DNA of 64,000 nt from Actinomycetaceae bacterium (lineage in GTDB: Bacteria; Actinomycetota; Actinomycetes; Actinomycetales; Actinomycetaceae), in contig JAUNVE010000004.1 of the NCBI GenBank assembly GCA_030537795.1, positions 1 to 64,000 of the forward strand, written 5' to 3'. A model generated the notes under the pieces. That model made no database searches and was not told the DNA's origin. It saw only the letters and a list, made by a program, of their open reading frames with translations. The number at the start of each line of letters is the position of its first letter. The stretch's first letter is position 1. Shown here piece by piece: positions 34,667-43,048 of this stretch. The position numbers were made by a program, and so were the translations under genes.

Positions 34667-37258
34667 TCAGTGTTGGCGGCGACGTTTGCGAGCAATGACC
34701 ATGAAAACAATAGCAACCGCCAGTGCCGCGAGCGAAAATACTGCGATAAGAGCTATGAACAGTGGAATCGGTGGATAAACCGTGACAGGTATCGATACTG
34801 CTACCGATTCGCCCTCCTCATCGGTACTCCAAATCTCCAGGTGGTGTTGCCCGACCGACACCGTTTCAGGAACGGTTACTGTCATGGTGAGATCACCATT
34901 TTCATCTGCTATAGCGCTTCCCAGCATAATCGGCTCTGAGCGCATGATCAGTGTTCCGGAAGCAAGCGGCGCCAATCTGGTGAGATGAATGGTTATTTTT
35001 TGCCCTAATGTCAAGGCCTTTTTCCGCTGCTTGTCAACGAAAGGAGTGGGCCCGTCCACGGGATAGAGATCGTAGGTTTCCTCCGCGTCCGTGTAAATAA
35101 CCGGCGGGAGGTGGCGCCAACCGCGCCACAGCCGGTGGGAAAGACGCGACGGGTCTTCTATGGTGTCCGTTCCCGCCGTGAGATTATCTTTACCCGATGA
35201 CCAAACGATGAGGTCTTGCGCCCACTTTTGGTGTCCTTTGGCGTTGGGGTGGACGAGTTCCTGCAGACTCATGGCTCCAGCGATCTTGTCGACAGCTGTT
35301 CGCCAAGCTCCCTCCTCAAAAGTGATAGGCACAAAGTAGGAGTATTCCGCAGGCCCGCACATGTGGTGACCCGGTTGCGCCATATCCTCTATATTTTCCG
35401 CAAAGTACACGGGGATGTGGTAGTTTTCTCGCGTAAATTTAACGGCCTCTGCGATGGTCATATTGAGCGATTGAATGAAATGCCACATGGACGCCACTTC
35501 ATCCGAATCTAGATTCAAACACCCTCCATACCGGGCCGAATGGACGGGCATCGGGTATGCGGACACGATAATCGGAGCGAATGGTTCACCGGGCTGTTTC
35601 CCCGCGTTTACGGTCTGATGGATTTTCTGGTAGACACCGGGAAGTGTTCCATACGCTCCGGCTCCAAATTCTTCCTCTCGCTGTGCAGAGTACTTCGCCG
35701 GATGGTAGAGCTCCTTCATCGTCTCGTAGGCTCGCGTAATGCTTGACGGTTTAATCGAGCCATCGGGAAAATGCTCAATAGCGCAGGTTTTACCCGGCAT
35801 GACGCAATCTCTGACGATGTCGCCAAATCCGACGTCGTTACCTCCGATAGTGAGGAAAACAGCTTCGGCATCACGATGACGCAGTAGCTGATCGAGCTGT
35901 GGATCAACTTTCACTCGATCTGTTTTGGCGTTTTTATCCGCGCGACCGCGGGCGACCTCTTGTGCAGAATTGAAATTCTCGGTAATAGCTCCCGAGCAGG
36001 CTATATTTGCGATTTCGCGATCGCCTTCGTATAGATACGCCGGGTAAATGGAATCAGACTTACGGTGACACGCATCCGCCCACCCTTCACCGGGTTCATC
36101 GTAGCCCCCGTTCGGAGGTTGGTTGCCTTCTCCGGAAGAGAATGAATCTCCCATGACGACGACCTTACCGCTGATGCTTTTGAGCAGTTCTCCACCGTCC
36201 TGGTAGGTATAACTATCAGCGTTGACATCGACAGCACCGGTCACGATTTGAGCTTCGACACCCGCAGCACCCGCAACCACCTTCCATTCGATGGTGTCAG
36301 GCAATTCGGTCAGCGAGATATCCCACGACACCTTCGCCGATGACTCGGGACGGATAACGGGAAGCGGTTTTTGAAGAGCCTGAAAACGGCTGACCGTCGC
36401 TTCGGAGGTGGACAGAGCCAGGTTCGCTTTAACGTCAGTGAGTTCTCTTTCTGGCATGTTGTTTTTCAGCGTGGCGGTAATGGTCAGCACACTCTCAGTT
36501 TGGGCAATTTTGGGAGCCTCAACAGTGAGTTCCAACGGATTTACGCGAGTGCTATCGATATAGTCCTTGAGCTGCTGGGCATCCTCCGCTTCGTGATATT
36601 GCCCTCCGGTAGCCTCGGCTATACATTCCAGTTCATTGCCGGGATTTTCTCCCAGGTCAAAACCGACGGGTTGAACGCGGATCCTATAGCCCTCATTGAT
36701 GAGCTCCTTCGCAACGTCGCACGGGTTCTCTCCACAGTTCGACTCTCCGTCGGAAATCAGAATGATCTCCGCGTCAGTTCCTCGACCAATCGCGTCAGCA
36801 ACTGCCCGCAGTGCGGGGCCAGTAGGCGTTCCGCCATCGGGTACCAGCGCACGAATATCGGCGGCTACGCGGGTGGCATCGGCATTATCTGCCCAGCCGG
36901 AGCCGCGCACCCACGCACCGGCAGGGCATCCGTCCACGTCATTTCCACCCGGATATGTCCACAGCGCCGTTTTCATACGTCCATCTGCCAGCACATCCGA
37001 CATAACCTGCTTCGCGGCAGCCATTTTGACTTCGCCATCAGCGGTGGTATCCGACATTGAGCCGGAGGTATCGAACACAATGACAAGCGGTGTCGTTGCA
37101 TCGATGCGTGCGGAACGCAAAGGCGCACTTTCCTGCTCTTCATCTTCATCGGCGACCGATAGCGGGGCCGCGCCCGCGAGCGTCGTTGCGATCATTGAAA
37201 ACGCTACTGCCACAAGGCCAAGCGTACGACCGACTCGTCTACGAATTCGCCTACGCAT
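34667..37258 (-). CDS. Secreted von Willebrand A + SGNH-hydrolase fusion, membrane anchored
   Basis: 863 residues. N-terminal signal (arginine-rich RRRIRRRVGR, hydrophobic to ~30). vWA domain at ~55-235 with the MIDAS metal site: DTSGS (63-67), GGTPTG (142-147), SDGE (169-172). A beta-rich linker (~240-350). SGNH/GDSL hydrolase domain at ~362-690 with block I GDSFSSGEG (Ser372), block III GGNDVGFG (Asn474) and the final LVHPNAKGH (His670). An Ig-like region follows, then one membrane helix (~836-857) and a basic tail. The vWA part should bind a metal-dependent protein ligand; the SGNH part should be a lipase or ester/acetyl hydrolase acting at the cell surface. Seven bases after the PASTA protein gene, so they likely work together. 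Substrate unknown. Confidence 0.85.
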   Translation of the reverse strand: MRRRIRRRVGRTLGLVAVAFSMIATTLAGAAPLSVADEDEEQESAPLRSARIDATTPLVIVFDTSGSMSDTTADGEVKMAAAKQVMSDVLADGRMKTALWTYPGGNDVDGCPAGAWVRGSGWADNADATRVAADIRALVPDGGTPTGPALRAVADAIGRGTDAEIILISDGESNCGENPCDVAKELINEGYRIRVQPVGFDLGENPGNELECIAEATGGQYHEAEDAQQLKDYIDSTRVNPLELTVEAPKIAQTESVLTITATLKNNMPERELTDVKANLALSTSEATVSRFQALQKPLPVIRPESSAKVSWDISLTELPDTIEWKVVAGAAGVEAQIVTGAVDVNADSYTYQDGGELLKSISGKVVVMGDSFSSGEGNQPPNGGYDEPGEGWADACHRKSDSIYPAYLYEGDREIANIACSGAITENFNSAQEVARGRADKNAKTDRVKVDPQLDQLLRHRDAEAVFLTIGGNDVGFGDIVRDCVMPGKTCAIEHFPDGSIKPSSITRAYETMKELYHPAKYSAQREEEFGAGAYGTLPGVYQKIHQTVNAGKQPGEPFAPIIVSAYPMPVHSARYGGCLNLDSDEVASMWHFIQSLNMTIAEAVKFTRENYHIPVYFAENIEDMAQPGHHMCGPAEYSYFVPITFEEGAWRTAVDKIAGAMSLQELVHPNAKGHQKWAQDLIVWSSGKDNLTAGTDTIEDPSRLSHRLWRGWRHLPPVIYTDAEETYDLYPVDGPTPFVDKQRKKALTLGQKITIHLTRLAPLASGTLIMRSEPIMLGSAIADENGDLTMTVTVPETVSVGQHHLEIWSTDEEGESVAVSIPVTVYPPIPLFIALIAVFSLAALAVAIVFMVIARKRRRQH

Positions 37259-37265
37259 GATGGGA

Positions 37266-38558
37266 TCACCGCTCCATCTGGTCTATATTGTCGGTGGTGC
37301 CTATCACACGTGCGTCACCGAGAATTGCCGAATGACGGTAATAGGAGTCCTCGGACGGTTTAACGCTGGAAATAGTGAGCGATAGTCGCAGGGCGTCCTC
37401 GGTGGGAATAAACATCTTCGTCGGCTCGCCGAATTTGGCGGTAGCCTCACCGGCGGCCTCACCATCGACGTAGGCAGTGACGGTGACGGAGCCCCCGGTT
37501 TGGTCAGCCTCATCGGAGATTCCAAGAGTGAATTCCACGGCGTCGACTCTTCGTTGCAGATCCCACTCGTACTGCACGCCCTCTTCACGCGAATCACATT
37601 CGATTGACTGTGGAAATTCTTTTCCGTCAAGTCTGAAGCTTCCACTCGAACAGTATCCGGATATGGGATCGAGGGTATTGAGATAAAACGACGACCCCGC
37701 CGAAACCACGGTCAAGTTAACACTATCCCCCAGGGGTTCTCCGGCCACCGGTTCGGACTTGATCACTGTTCCCGGGACTTCGTCGGCGAGGAACTGTTCA
37801 GTAAATACCACTTCCGCCCCCAAACTTCTCATAGTCGTCAATGCATCTTTGCGGTCGGTGCCAAGAACATTGGGGACAAGAGCCTGTTCGGAGACGACGA
37901 TTTTAAGATCCGTCAGATCGTCTATTCCTGGAGCAGGGAACTGTTCGATGACGATCCCCGGAGCACCAGCCCAGGGTTTCGATTCGACCTCCACGGTCGA
38001 GGTGGCAAATCCGAGATCGGACAGTACCGTGAGCGCATCATTTTCCAACATGCCTCGAATATCGGGCATCGTGGTACCCAATTCGACCTCTGAAACAGGA
38101 ACTTCAACGAGTGTCGGGTCGGAGCTGGCTTGGGTATACGCGGCAACATACCAGTTGTGAGCAAACCATCCGGTGAGCACTCCCCCGCCAAATAGGAACA
38201 GCGCCAGAGCCACCCCGCCACCGATGGCAGCCTTCTTCCAGGACGGCGGTTTCTGCGTCCCATCGCTGTCTTGCGGAAACTGAATATCAGCTTTCTTCTT
38301 GCGCTTGAACCATCGTTTCTTCGCAGTCTTCTGCTGAGTCGCAGAAGCGGCGGGAGGGATTGATTGATTTGAGGCGGGTTGCTGAGGCAGTTGTGGCTGT
38401 GGGTGAGCGGTGGGCTGCGGTTGCGGCTGATGACCCGGCTGGGGCGTAGCGGATTGCGGAGGCGACATCGGCGCTCCCTGCTGTTGATTGGGGGCCCCGT
38501 TCGGCAAATACGACTGTCCGGGCTGCGGTGGGACTGGTTGTGAAGGGTCGTAGCTCAC
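37266..38558 (-). CDS. Membrane protein with Pro/Gln-rich tail, two PASTA repeats and an NPCBM-like domain
   Basis: 430 residues from GTG at 38558 (VSYDPSQPVPP, with AGGCAGG upstream). Order: ~85 residues rich in Pro and Gln, a basic patch (KKRWFKRKKK), a membrane helix (~110-135), PASTA repeat 1 (MPDIRGMLENDALTVLSDLGF), PASTA repeat 2 (VPNVLGTDRKDALTTMRSLGA), and a C-terminal beta-rich domain (SGSFRLDGKEFPQSIECDS onwards) resembling the NPCBM/carbohydrate-binding fold. PASTA repeats bind peptidoglycan fragments in PknB-type kinases and penicillin-binding proteins, but there is no kinase or transpeptidase domain here. Probable cell-wall-contacting partner of the vWA-SGNH protein encoded 7 bases downstream. 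Confidence 0.8.
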   Translation of the reverse strand: MSYDPSQPVPPQPGQSYLPNGAPNQQQGAPMSPPQSATPQPGHQPQPQPTAHPQPQLPQQPASNQSIPPAASATQQKTAKKRWFKRKKKADIQFPQDSDGTQKPPSWKKAAIGGGVALALFLFGGGVLTGWFAHNWYVAAYTQASSDPTLVEVPVSEVELGTTMPDIRGMLENDALTVLSDLGFATSTVEVESKPWAGAPGIVIEQFPAPGIDDLTDLKIVVSEQALVPNVLGTDRKDALTTMRSLGAEVVFTEQFLADEVPGTVIKSEPVAGEPLGDSVNLTVVSAGSSFYLNTLDPISGYCSSGSFRLDGKEFPQSIECDSREEGVQYEWDLQRRVDAVEFTLGISDEADQTGGSVTVTAYVDGEAAGEATAKFGEPTKMFIPTEDALRLSLTISSVKPSEDSYYRHSAILGDARVIGTTDNIDQMER

Positions 38559-38724
38559 GATTAAACCTGCCTGTCGAGCGAGACAGAAGGTCTGTGCGTT
38601 GTTGTCTTCACGCACAACCTGCTGTGTGATGGATCACTCTAAGGATACTATCCGCGTGATATTGGTAAAAGGCTTCTGTTTCCTGTGGGCAGGCTCTGTC
38701 TCACGAGGCGAAGCCACCAACAGA

Positions 38725-38739
38725 TCAAAATGATTATCA
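38725..38739 (-). promoter_or_regulatory. Fur/Zur-like 7-1-7 box
   Basis: Read on the minus strand, TGATAAT-C-ATTTTGA. It matches the Fur-family 7-1-7 pattern TGATAATnATTATCA at all but two bases and is also close to actinobacterial Zur boxes. It lies 167 bases upstream of the PASTA-protein start. The rest of 38559-38833 has a GGATA-C-TATCC repeat near 38642 and no gene. Confidence 0.4.
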
Positions 38740-38833
38740 AAAACGGCTATCACCAATAGCGCGGAACCTAGTCAGAAAAAAGTGGAAATTGGTAGGGCCC
38801 GCACCATTTCAACGGAAAGTAAAAGGAAATAAT

Positions 38834-38907
38834 TGGAGCGAGTGACGGGAATCGAACCCGCACCATCTGCTTGGAAGGCAGAGGCTCTACCATTGAGCTA
38901 CACTCGC
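38834..38907 (-). tRNA. tRNA-Gly (anticodon TCC)
   Basis: Minus strand. Acceptor GCGAGTG pairs with CACTCGC, D arm GTAGCTCAATGGTAGAGC, anticodon loop CTTCCAA (TCC), T arm CGGGTTCGATTCCCG, and an encoded CCA end at 38834-38836. A U-rich stretch follows downstream (TTATTTCCTTTTAC). Confidence 0.96.
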
Positions 38908-39006
38908 ACGTCTCGAACATTGCTGCTCGGTGAGACAAAAGAATACTACCTAAAAGTTGGCGAGTTGTGAAATGGCGGGGTGATCTGTCTATGATTACTT
39001 TGCACA

Positions 39007-39080
39007 CGGGGTGTGGCGCAGCTTGGTAGCGCATCTGCTTTGGGAGCAGAGGGTCGCAGGTTCAAATCCTGTCACCCCGA
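39007..39080 (+). tRNA. tRNA-Pro (anticodon TGG)
   Basis: Acceptor CGGGGTG (39007-39013) pairs with CACCCCG (39073-39079), D arm GGCGCAGCTTGGTAGCGC, anticodon loop TTTGGGA (TGG), T arm CAGGTTCAAATCCTG. CCA is not encoded. Diverges from tRNA-Gly. Confidence 0.96.
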
Positions 39081-39084
39081 CGGA

Positions 39085-39112
39085 AAAGGGTCGGACGTTG
39101 AGTCCGGCCTTT
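39085..39112 (+). terminator. Terminator after tRNA-Pro
   Basis: AAAGG-GTCGGAC, 5-base loop, GTCCGG-CCTTT forms a hairpin with one bulged base, followed by TCGCTTTCTT. It starts 4 bases after the tRNA. Confidence 0.7.
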
Positions 39113-39506
39113 CGCTTTCTTAATCCCCTAACCTGCGCCTCTTCACAGCGATCACCTGTGAGACACTCGTCTTGTTGTCGATGATCGTCTGTACACGCTT
39201 CGCATATGCTGGCTCCACCTGTTTGAGCTTTCAGAACTGACCGCAATCGAGTACTGCATTGGAGAAACAAATCTATCGCCGCACCGAGTCTCCCTACGCA
39301 TAGGTTGGAGCGATGCTGGCCAGCTAGAGGCGTCGCACGGATGGAAAATACCCAACATGCGACAATGCCCCATATTCGCGGTGGCTAATTCTGCGAAAGG
39401 CGCTCGTCAAAACACTGAGACTGCCAGCAACACTAAGCGCACCTTCCTTCAGGAATTCGATAGCCAGGCGGGTAAACTCAGTGAGCCTGCATTCGATACT
39501 TCCCGC
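39113..39506. other. Gene-poor stretch with an unexplained open frame
   Basis: No recognised gene. On the plus strand the frame from 39162 to 39689 lacks stops, but the first ATG is at 39357, there is no ribosome site, and the second half lies antisense to the ABC ATPase gene. The protein (CWLHLFELSELTAIEYC, later QEFDSQAGKLSEP) resembles nothing I know. It may be a decayed gene or chance. Confidence 0.35.
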
Positions 39507-40298
39507 TTAGCTTTCGGCATCGATGGATCCAACTGCTCCAATGGGGCACACGAGCGGCAAACCTCGATGGTTGAGCACTTCGACGTGAAGTTCGTAAGTG
39601 TCGCGAATGACTGCAGATGTAATGACCTCGTGCGGCAACCCCGCGTGAGTAATTTCTCCCCCGGCGACTACCACGATGCGATCACATAAACGGGCGGCTA
39701 GATTGAGATCGTGCAATACGATCAGCACGAGGGCGTGATCTTGGCGCGCGATGTGATGCATGAAGTTGAGGACCTGCACCTGTCGGTGAATATCGAGGGC
39801 GGAGGTCGGCTCATCGAGTAAAAGGATTTGCGGATGGGCTGCCACCACCTGGGCGATCGACACCAGCTGACGCTGGCCACCGGACAGATTCGCAAGATTG
39901 CGGTCGGCAATGGCAGCGATTCCCAGTTCTTCGCACGCATCTGAGGCTCTCTGAAGAGCAGAACCTCGCGGGGTTCCCAGGCCGGCATAGCGCTGAGCGG
40001 ATATTGCCACCGATTCAAAGGCTGACAGCGCCACCCCGCCCGGCAAATCCTGCGGAACGTATCCGCTGATATTACGTAGGGCACGCCCTTGGAAAATTCT
40101 TCCGTCCTCGTGAACCCACTGCATCTTCCCCGTGGTTTTCACCAGGCCCATAAGGGCCTTTACCAGAGTTGATTTTCCAGCCGCATTAGGCCCGATAACT
40201 CCGACCATTGTGCCAGCTTCCAGGCTCCCCACGTGTGCGTCGTGCAGAACTTGGTGTCGCCCATACCAGGCATTGACGTTTTCGATGTAGAGCGTCAT
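39507..40298 (-). CDS. Iron-siderophore/heme-type ABC transporter ATP-binding protein
   Basis: 263 residues from ATG at 40298, which overlaps the permease stop by one base (TAATG). Walker A GPNAAGKSTL, Q-loop GYVPQDL, signature LSGGQRQLVSIAQ, Walker B ILLLDEPTSALD and the H-loop are all present. The family is that of FecE/FhuC/BtuD. It powers the adjacent FecCD-type permease. Last gene of a three-gene operon headed by the binding lipoprotein and preceded by an IdeR-like iron box, so iron is the probable cargo, as a siderophore complex or heme. Confidence 0.88.
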   Translation of the reverse strand: MTLYIENVNAWYGRHQVLHDAHVGSLEAGTMVGVIGPNAAGKSTLVKALMGLVKTTGKMQWVHEDGRIFQGRALRNISGYVPQDLPGGVALSAFESVAISAQRYAGLGTPRGSALQRASDACEELGIAAIADRNLANLSGGQRQLVSIAQVVAAHPQILLLDEPTSALDIHRQVQVLNFMHHIARQDHALVLIVLHDLNLAARLCDRIVVVAGGEITHAGLPHEVITSAVIRDTYELHVEVLNHRGLPLVCPIGAVGSIDAES

Positions 40299-41377
40299 TA
40301 CTGGCCTCCCCACTGAACTGTCTGCTTCGACAACACAATGGTGACAAACAACGGCACACCGATAATGGCAGTGACGATACCAACGGGAATCGCAACTCCG
40401 CTGATGATTGAAATCGAAATGACGTGGGAGGCGGTCATGACAAAGGCACCGACCACTATCGTCATTGGAAGAAGCAGGCGTTGGTTTTCACCGACGAGCA
40501 CGCGCGATACGTGGGGCGCAATCATGCCGATGAAGCCAATAACTCCGGCGAATGCAACCGCGGTGGCAGCCAAGAGCGAAATAAATATCAGACTAATAAT
40601 GCGGATCCGTCCGGTATTGACTCCGAGCGCTTTCGCTCGGTTCTCGCCCATGCGCATTACCGTCAGATCCCATTGGTGCAGTAGCCACCATGGCAGGGAC
40701 ACTATCACGACAATTCCAAGGATGAGGACGTGATTCCAGGTTGCACGTGTCAGCGAACCCATTGTCCAAAATACGATCTGGGACAGGGCTTCTGTGGTGG
40801 CGGCATACTGCAAAAGTGATACCGCGGCTGAGAAACCAAAAACAACCGCAATTCCCATCAGAACCATGGTTTGAGATCCGGCTCCTCGCGCACGCGCCAT
40901 CACCACGATGACCACAGTTGCAATCATTGACCACGCCCACGCAAAAATCGTAATGGAGCTTTCTTCGTAACCGGGGATAGTCCAATCCAACACAATGGCA
41001 GCGGCGGCACCGAATGCCGCGGCACCGGATAACCCCAAAGTGAAGGGCTCTGCGAGAGGGTTGTCCAAGATGGTCTGCATTTGGAGGCCGGCAATACCGA
41101 GGGCCACCCCGATGAGAGTGGCAAGCAGAAGCGATGGAAGACGGATCTGCCATACCGCAGCACGTACCACGCCTGGTACCGTGTCGGGGTAAAAAATGGC
41201 CTGCCATAATTCCCGCAAACCGATATTGAGTGGACCTAGAGTAGCCGCCCACAGGATCAGCGCCGCGGTGGCAGCAACGATGACAAACAGAATGAGGACA
41301 CGTCGAAAGATGGTTTGACGATAGGCGGCGATGACACCGTGAGCATCATCGCCGCCTCGTGTAACTGTGTGCGTCAT
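40298..41377 (-). CDS. FecCD-family ABC permease
   Basis: 359 residues with about ten membrane helices. The family features are clear: LATLIGVALGIAGLQMQTILDNPLAEPFTLGLSGAAAFGAAAA near the N-terminus and IGFIGMIAPHVSRVLVGENQRLLLP before the last helices. Only one permease gene is present, so it probably works as a homodimer. It lies 15 bases after the binding-protein gene and overlaps the ATPase gene. The substrate is likely an iron chelate, from the upstream iron box and from family precedent; cobalamin transporters share this fold and cannot be excluded by sequence alone. Confidence 0.9.
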   Translation of the reverse strand: MTHTVTRGGDDAHGVIAAYRQTIFRRVLILFVIVAATAALILWAATLGPLNIGLRELWQAIFYPDTVPGVVRAAVWQIRLPSLLLATLIGVALGIAGLQMQTILDNPLAEPFTLGLSGAAAFGAAAAIVLDWTIPGYEESSITIFAWAWSMIATVVIVVMARARGAGSQTMVLMGIAVVFGFSAAVSLLQYAATTEALSQIVFWTMGSLTRATWNHVLILGIVVIVSLPWWLLHQWDLTVMRMGENRAKALGVNTGRIRIISLIFISLLAATAVAFAGVIGFIGMIAPHVSRVLVGENQRLLLPMTIVVGAFVMTASHVISISIISGVAIPVGIVTAIIGVPLFVTIVLSKQTVQWGGQ

Positions 41378-41392
41378 AGCGGCCGAATACGA

Positions 41393-42595
41393 CTACTGTG
41401 ACAGTTGAACGAAGAACGTACCGCTGTAGTCGAACGGCATGAATTCGTCATGGAACTCCATAAACTCCTTCTCCAGATCAACATCACTAAACAAGTCAGG
41501 ATGCTGCCACTGCGCGAATGCTCTGATGGCTATGAAGTTGTACGGAGAATCGTAGAACTGGTGATAGATGCCGTACATCTGGCTGTTTTTACCAGCCTCA
41601 AGTTCGCTAAAGCCCGGTTGCTTTAACTCGTCGCGAAGCGACTGCTCTGCACGGTCGTGATCGGTTGCATAGCCAAGCTCAACAAATGACGTTTTGGCGC
41701 CCTCATCAAGTTCTTTGTCGCCCCAAGCTCCACCGGTAACAACCACGTGATCGGGTTGGCTTGAAAGTATCTGCTCCGGCGTGAGGTCGCCATCTTGCAC
41801 ATCTGCGGGAAGTAACTCGTCACCCAGGTTAATGCCGCCCGCCATGTCGATCATGGTGCCGAAGTTAGAATCCTTAAACGTGGCGCAGCACGCGATGAGT
41901 CCGGCAGCGCGCCACAGGAATGTTTTGGGCTTGTCAGCCCCGACATCTGCAACTTTCGACTTTACCTCATCGGTCTTTCCTCTGTAGTACTCAATAAATT
42001 TCTGCGCATTTTCTTCATTGCCGGTCAGTTTTCCGAGAATTTCAACGGTCGCTTCCGTATTTTCTACCGGTTGACGCCGATAATCGGTCACCACCCATTT
42101 GATTTCAGAACTGTCGAGTTTATCGATCATTCCTTTCGACTGGGCTACGTCATACATATCTTGGGTGAGGACGACGACGTCAGGATCGAACTCAAGAAGG
42201 TTCTCTACTGTCACATCCCCCTTCTTGAGTGAACCGATGGTGGGGATATCGGCAGCTTCGGGGAACTTTTCGAGGAACTTATCGTAGAAGTCAGGAGCGT
42301 TCTTCTGCAGATCTTTCCCCCAGGCAACGACACCTTTGAGCGGGTCATCTTTATTGAGAAAAGCGAGTGTATACGCCGCACGGGATTCGCCGAGAATAAT
42401 TCTCTCGGGTACTTTATCGAACTCAACCGTGTGGTCGACAATATCGGTGATCGAAATGACGCTGTCTGTCTCCTGGGGAGTTTCATCGGAGCCAGCATCA
42501 TTGTGAGCGTCTGATGAGCATCCAGCCAATCCGACGGAAGCGACTAATGCGCCGCTTCCTAGTAGCGCCATGAGTCGCGAACGCGTGTTCACCAT
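41393..42595 (-). CDS. Iron-chelate-binding lipoprotein of an ABC transporter
   Basis: 400 residues from ATG at 42595 (AAAGGA 6 bases upstream). Lipoprotein signal ending in LAGC (C26). The body is a periplasmic-binding protein type III (FepB/FhuD/BtuF): VPERIILGESRAAYTLAFLN, ENLLEFDPDVVVLTQDMYDVAQSKGM and TPEQILSSQPDHVVVTGG. It captures the substrate outside the membrane and presents it to the FecCD permease. First gene of the operon. An IdeR/DtxR-like box 88 bases upstream indicates iron repression. At 400 residues it is longer than the usual ~320-350. Confidence 0.9.
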   Translation of the reverse strand: MVNTRSRLMALLGSGALVASVGLAGCSSDAHNDAGSDETPQETDSVISITDIVDHTVEFDKVPERIILGESRAAYTLAFLNKDDPLKGVVAWGKDLQKNAPDFYDKFLEKFPEAADIPTIGSLKKGDVTVENLLEFDPDVVVLTQDMYDVAQSKGMIDKLDSSEIKWVVTDYRRQPVENTEATVEILGKLTGNEENAQKFIEYYRGKTDEVKSKVADVGADKPKTFLWRAAGLIACCATFKDSNFGTMIDMAGGINLGDELLPADVQDGDLTPEQILSSQPDHVVVTGGAWGDKELDEGAKTSFVELGYATDHDRAEQSLRDELKQPGFSELEAGKNSQMYGIYHQFYDSPYNFIAIRAFAQWQHPDLFSDVDLEKEFMEFHDEFMPFDYSGTFFVQLSQ

Positions 42596-42682
42596 TCCAT
42601 GTCCTTTCTTAGGCGGTGAAGCCTCCATCGCATAGCGTGCGACGCATGCGCATCAAGGTTTCAACGCAAGTCACGAGAGAGC

Positions 42683-42701
42683 TTAGGTTAGGCTCAACTA
42701 A
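42683..42701. promoter_or_regulatory. DtxR/IdeR iron box
   Basis: TTAGGTTAGGCTCAACTAA matches the consensus TTAGGTTAGGCTAACCTAA at 17 of 19 positions. Located 88-106 bases before the start of the iron-chelate-binding lipoprotein gene (minus strand), where a DtxR-type repressor loaded with Fe2+ would block transcription. It could also act on the plus strand towards the gene at 43049, but that is 350 bases away. Confidence 0.85.
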
Positions 42702-42839
42702 CCATTGGCAGGTTAGCAAACATAATCATAAAGGTGAACTTTCAACTTCATAAATCGGTTGACCATTAGCACCCGCAGAAAAAACAACGGGCCTTCACTT
42801 TCCCATTTTTACTGAAAATTCAGCACAATTCGCGGGTCA

Positions 42840-42876
42840 TTGCCAATGGGCAAAAAGGGTTGCCATTAATGTGGCA
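42840..42876 (+). promoter_or_regulatory. Repeated TTGCC/GGCAA palindromes upstream of 43049
   Basis: TTGCC-AATG-GGCAA (42840-42853) and TTGCCA-N5-TGGCA (42860-42876) are neighbouring inverted repeats. Further single copies, TTTGGCAAC near 42889 and ATTGCCACC near 42969, lie in the same 450-base region, which holds no gene. Possible binding sites of an unknown regulator. Confidence 0.4.
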
Positions 42877-43048
42877 TCAACGTAAACATTTGGCAACAAC
42901 CACATTTCGGACTCAGCCGTATACGCCGGCCCCTATCGCTCACCGGATTTACAGTCATACTGTTTTCCATTGCCACCGACCGCGAGCCGAGTCAGAGATT
43001 TGCTGGCGCTGGTGGGTTAGAATTTTTACTGAGCGAGAGGTGTTACGT

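Noticed and set aside
38559..38833. Small gene between tRNA-Gly and the PASTA gene
   Set aside because: Open frames here are short, lack ribosome sites and cross the tRNA.
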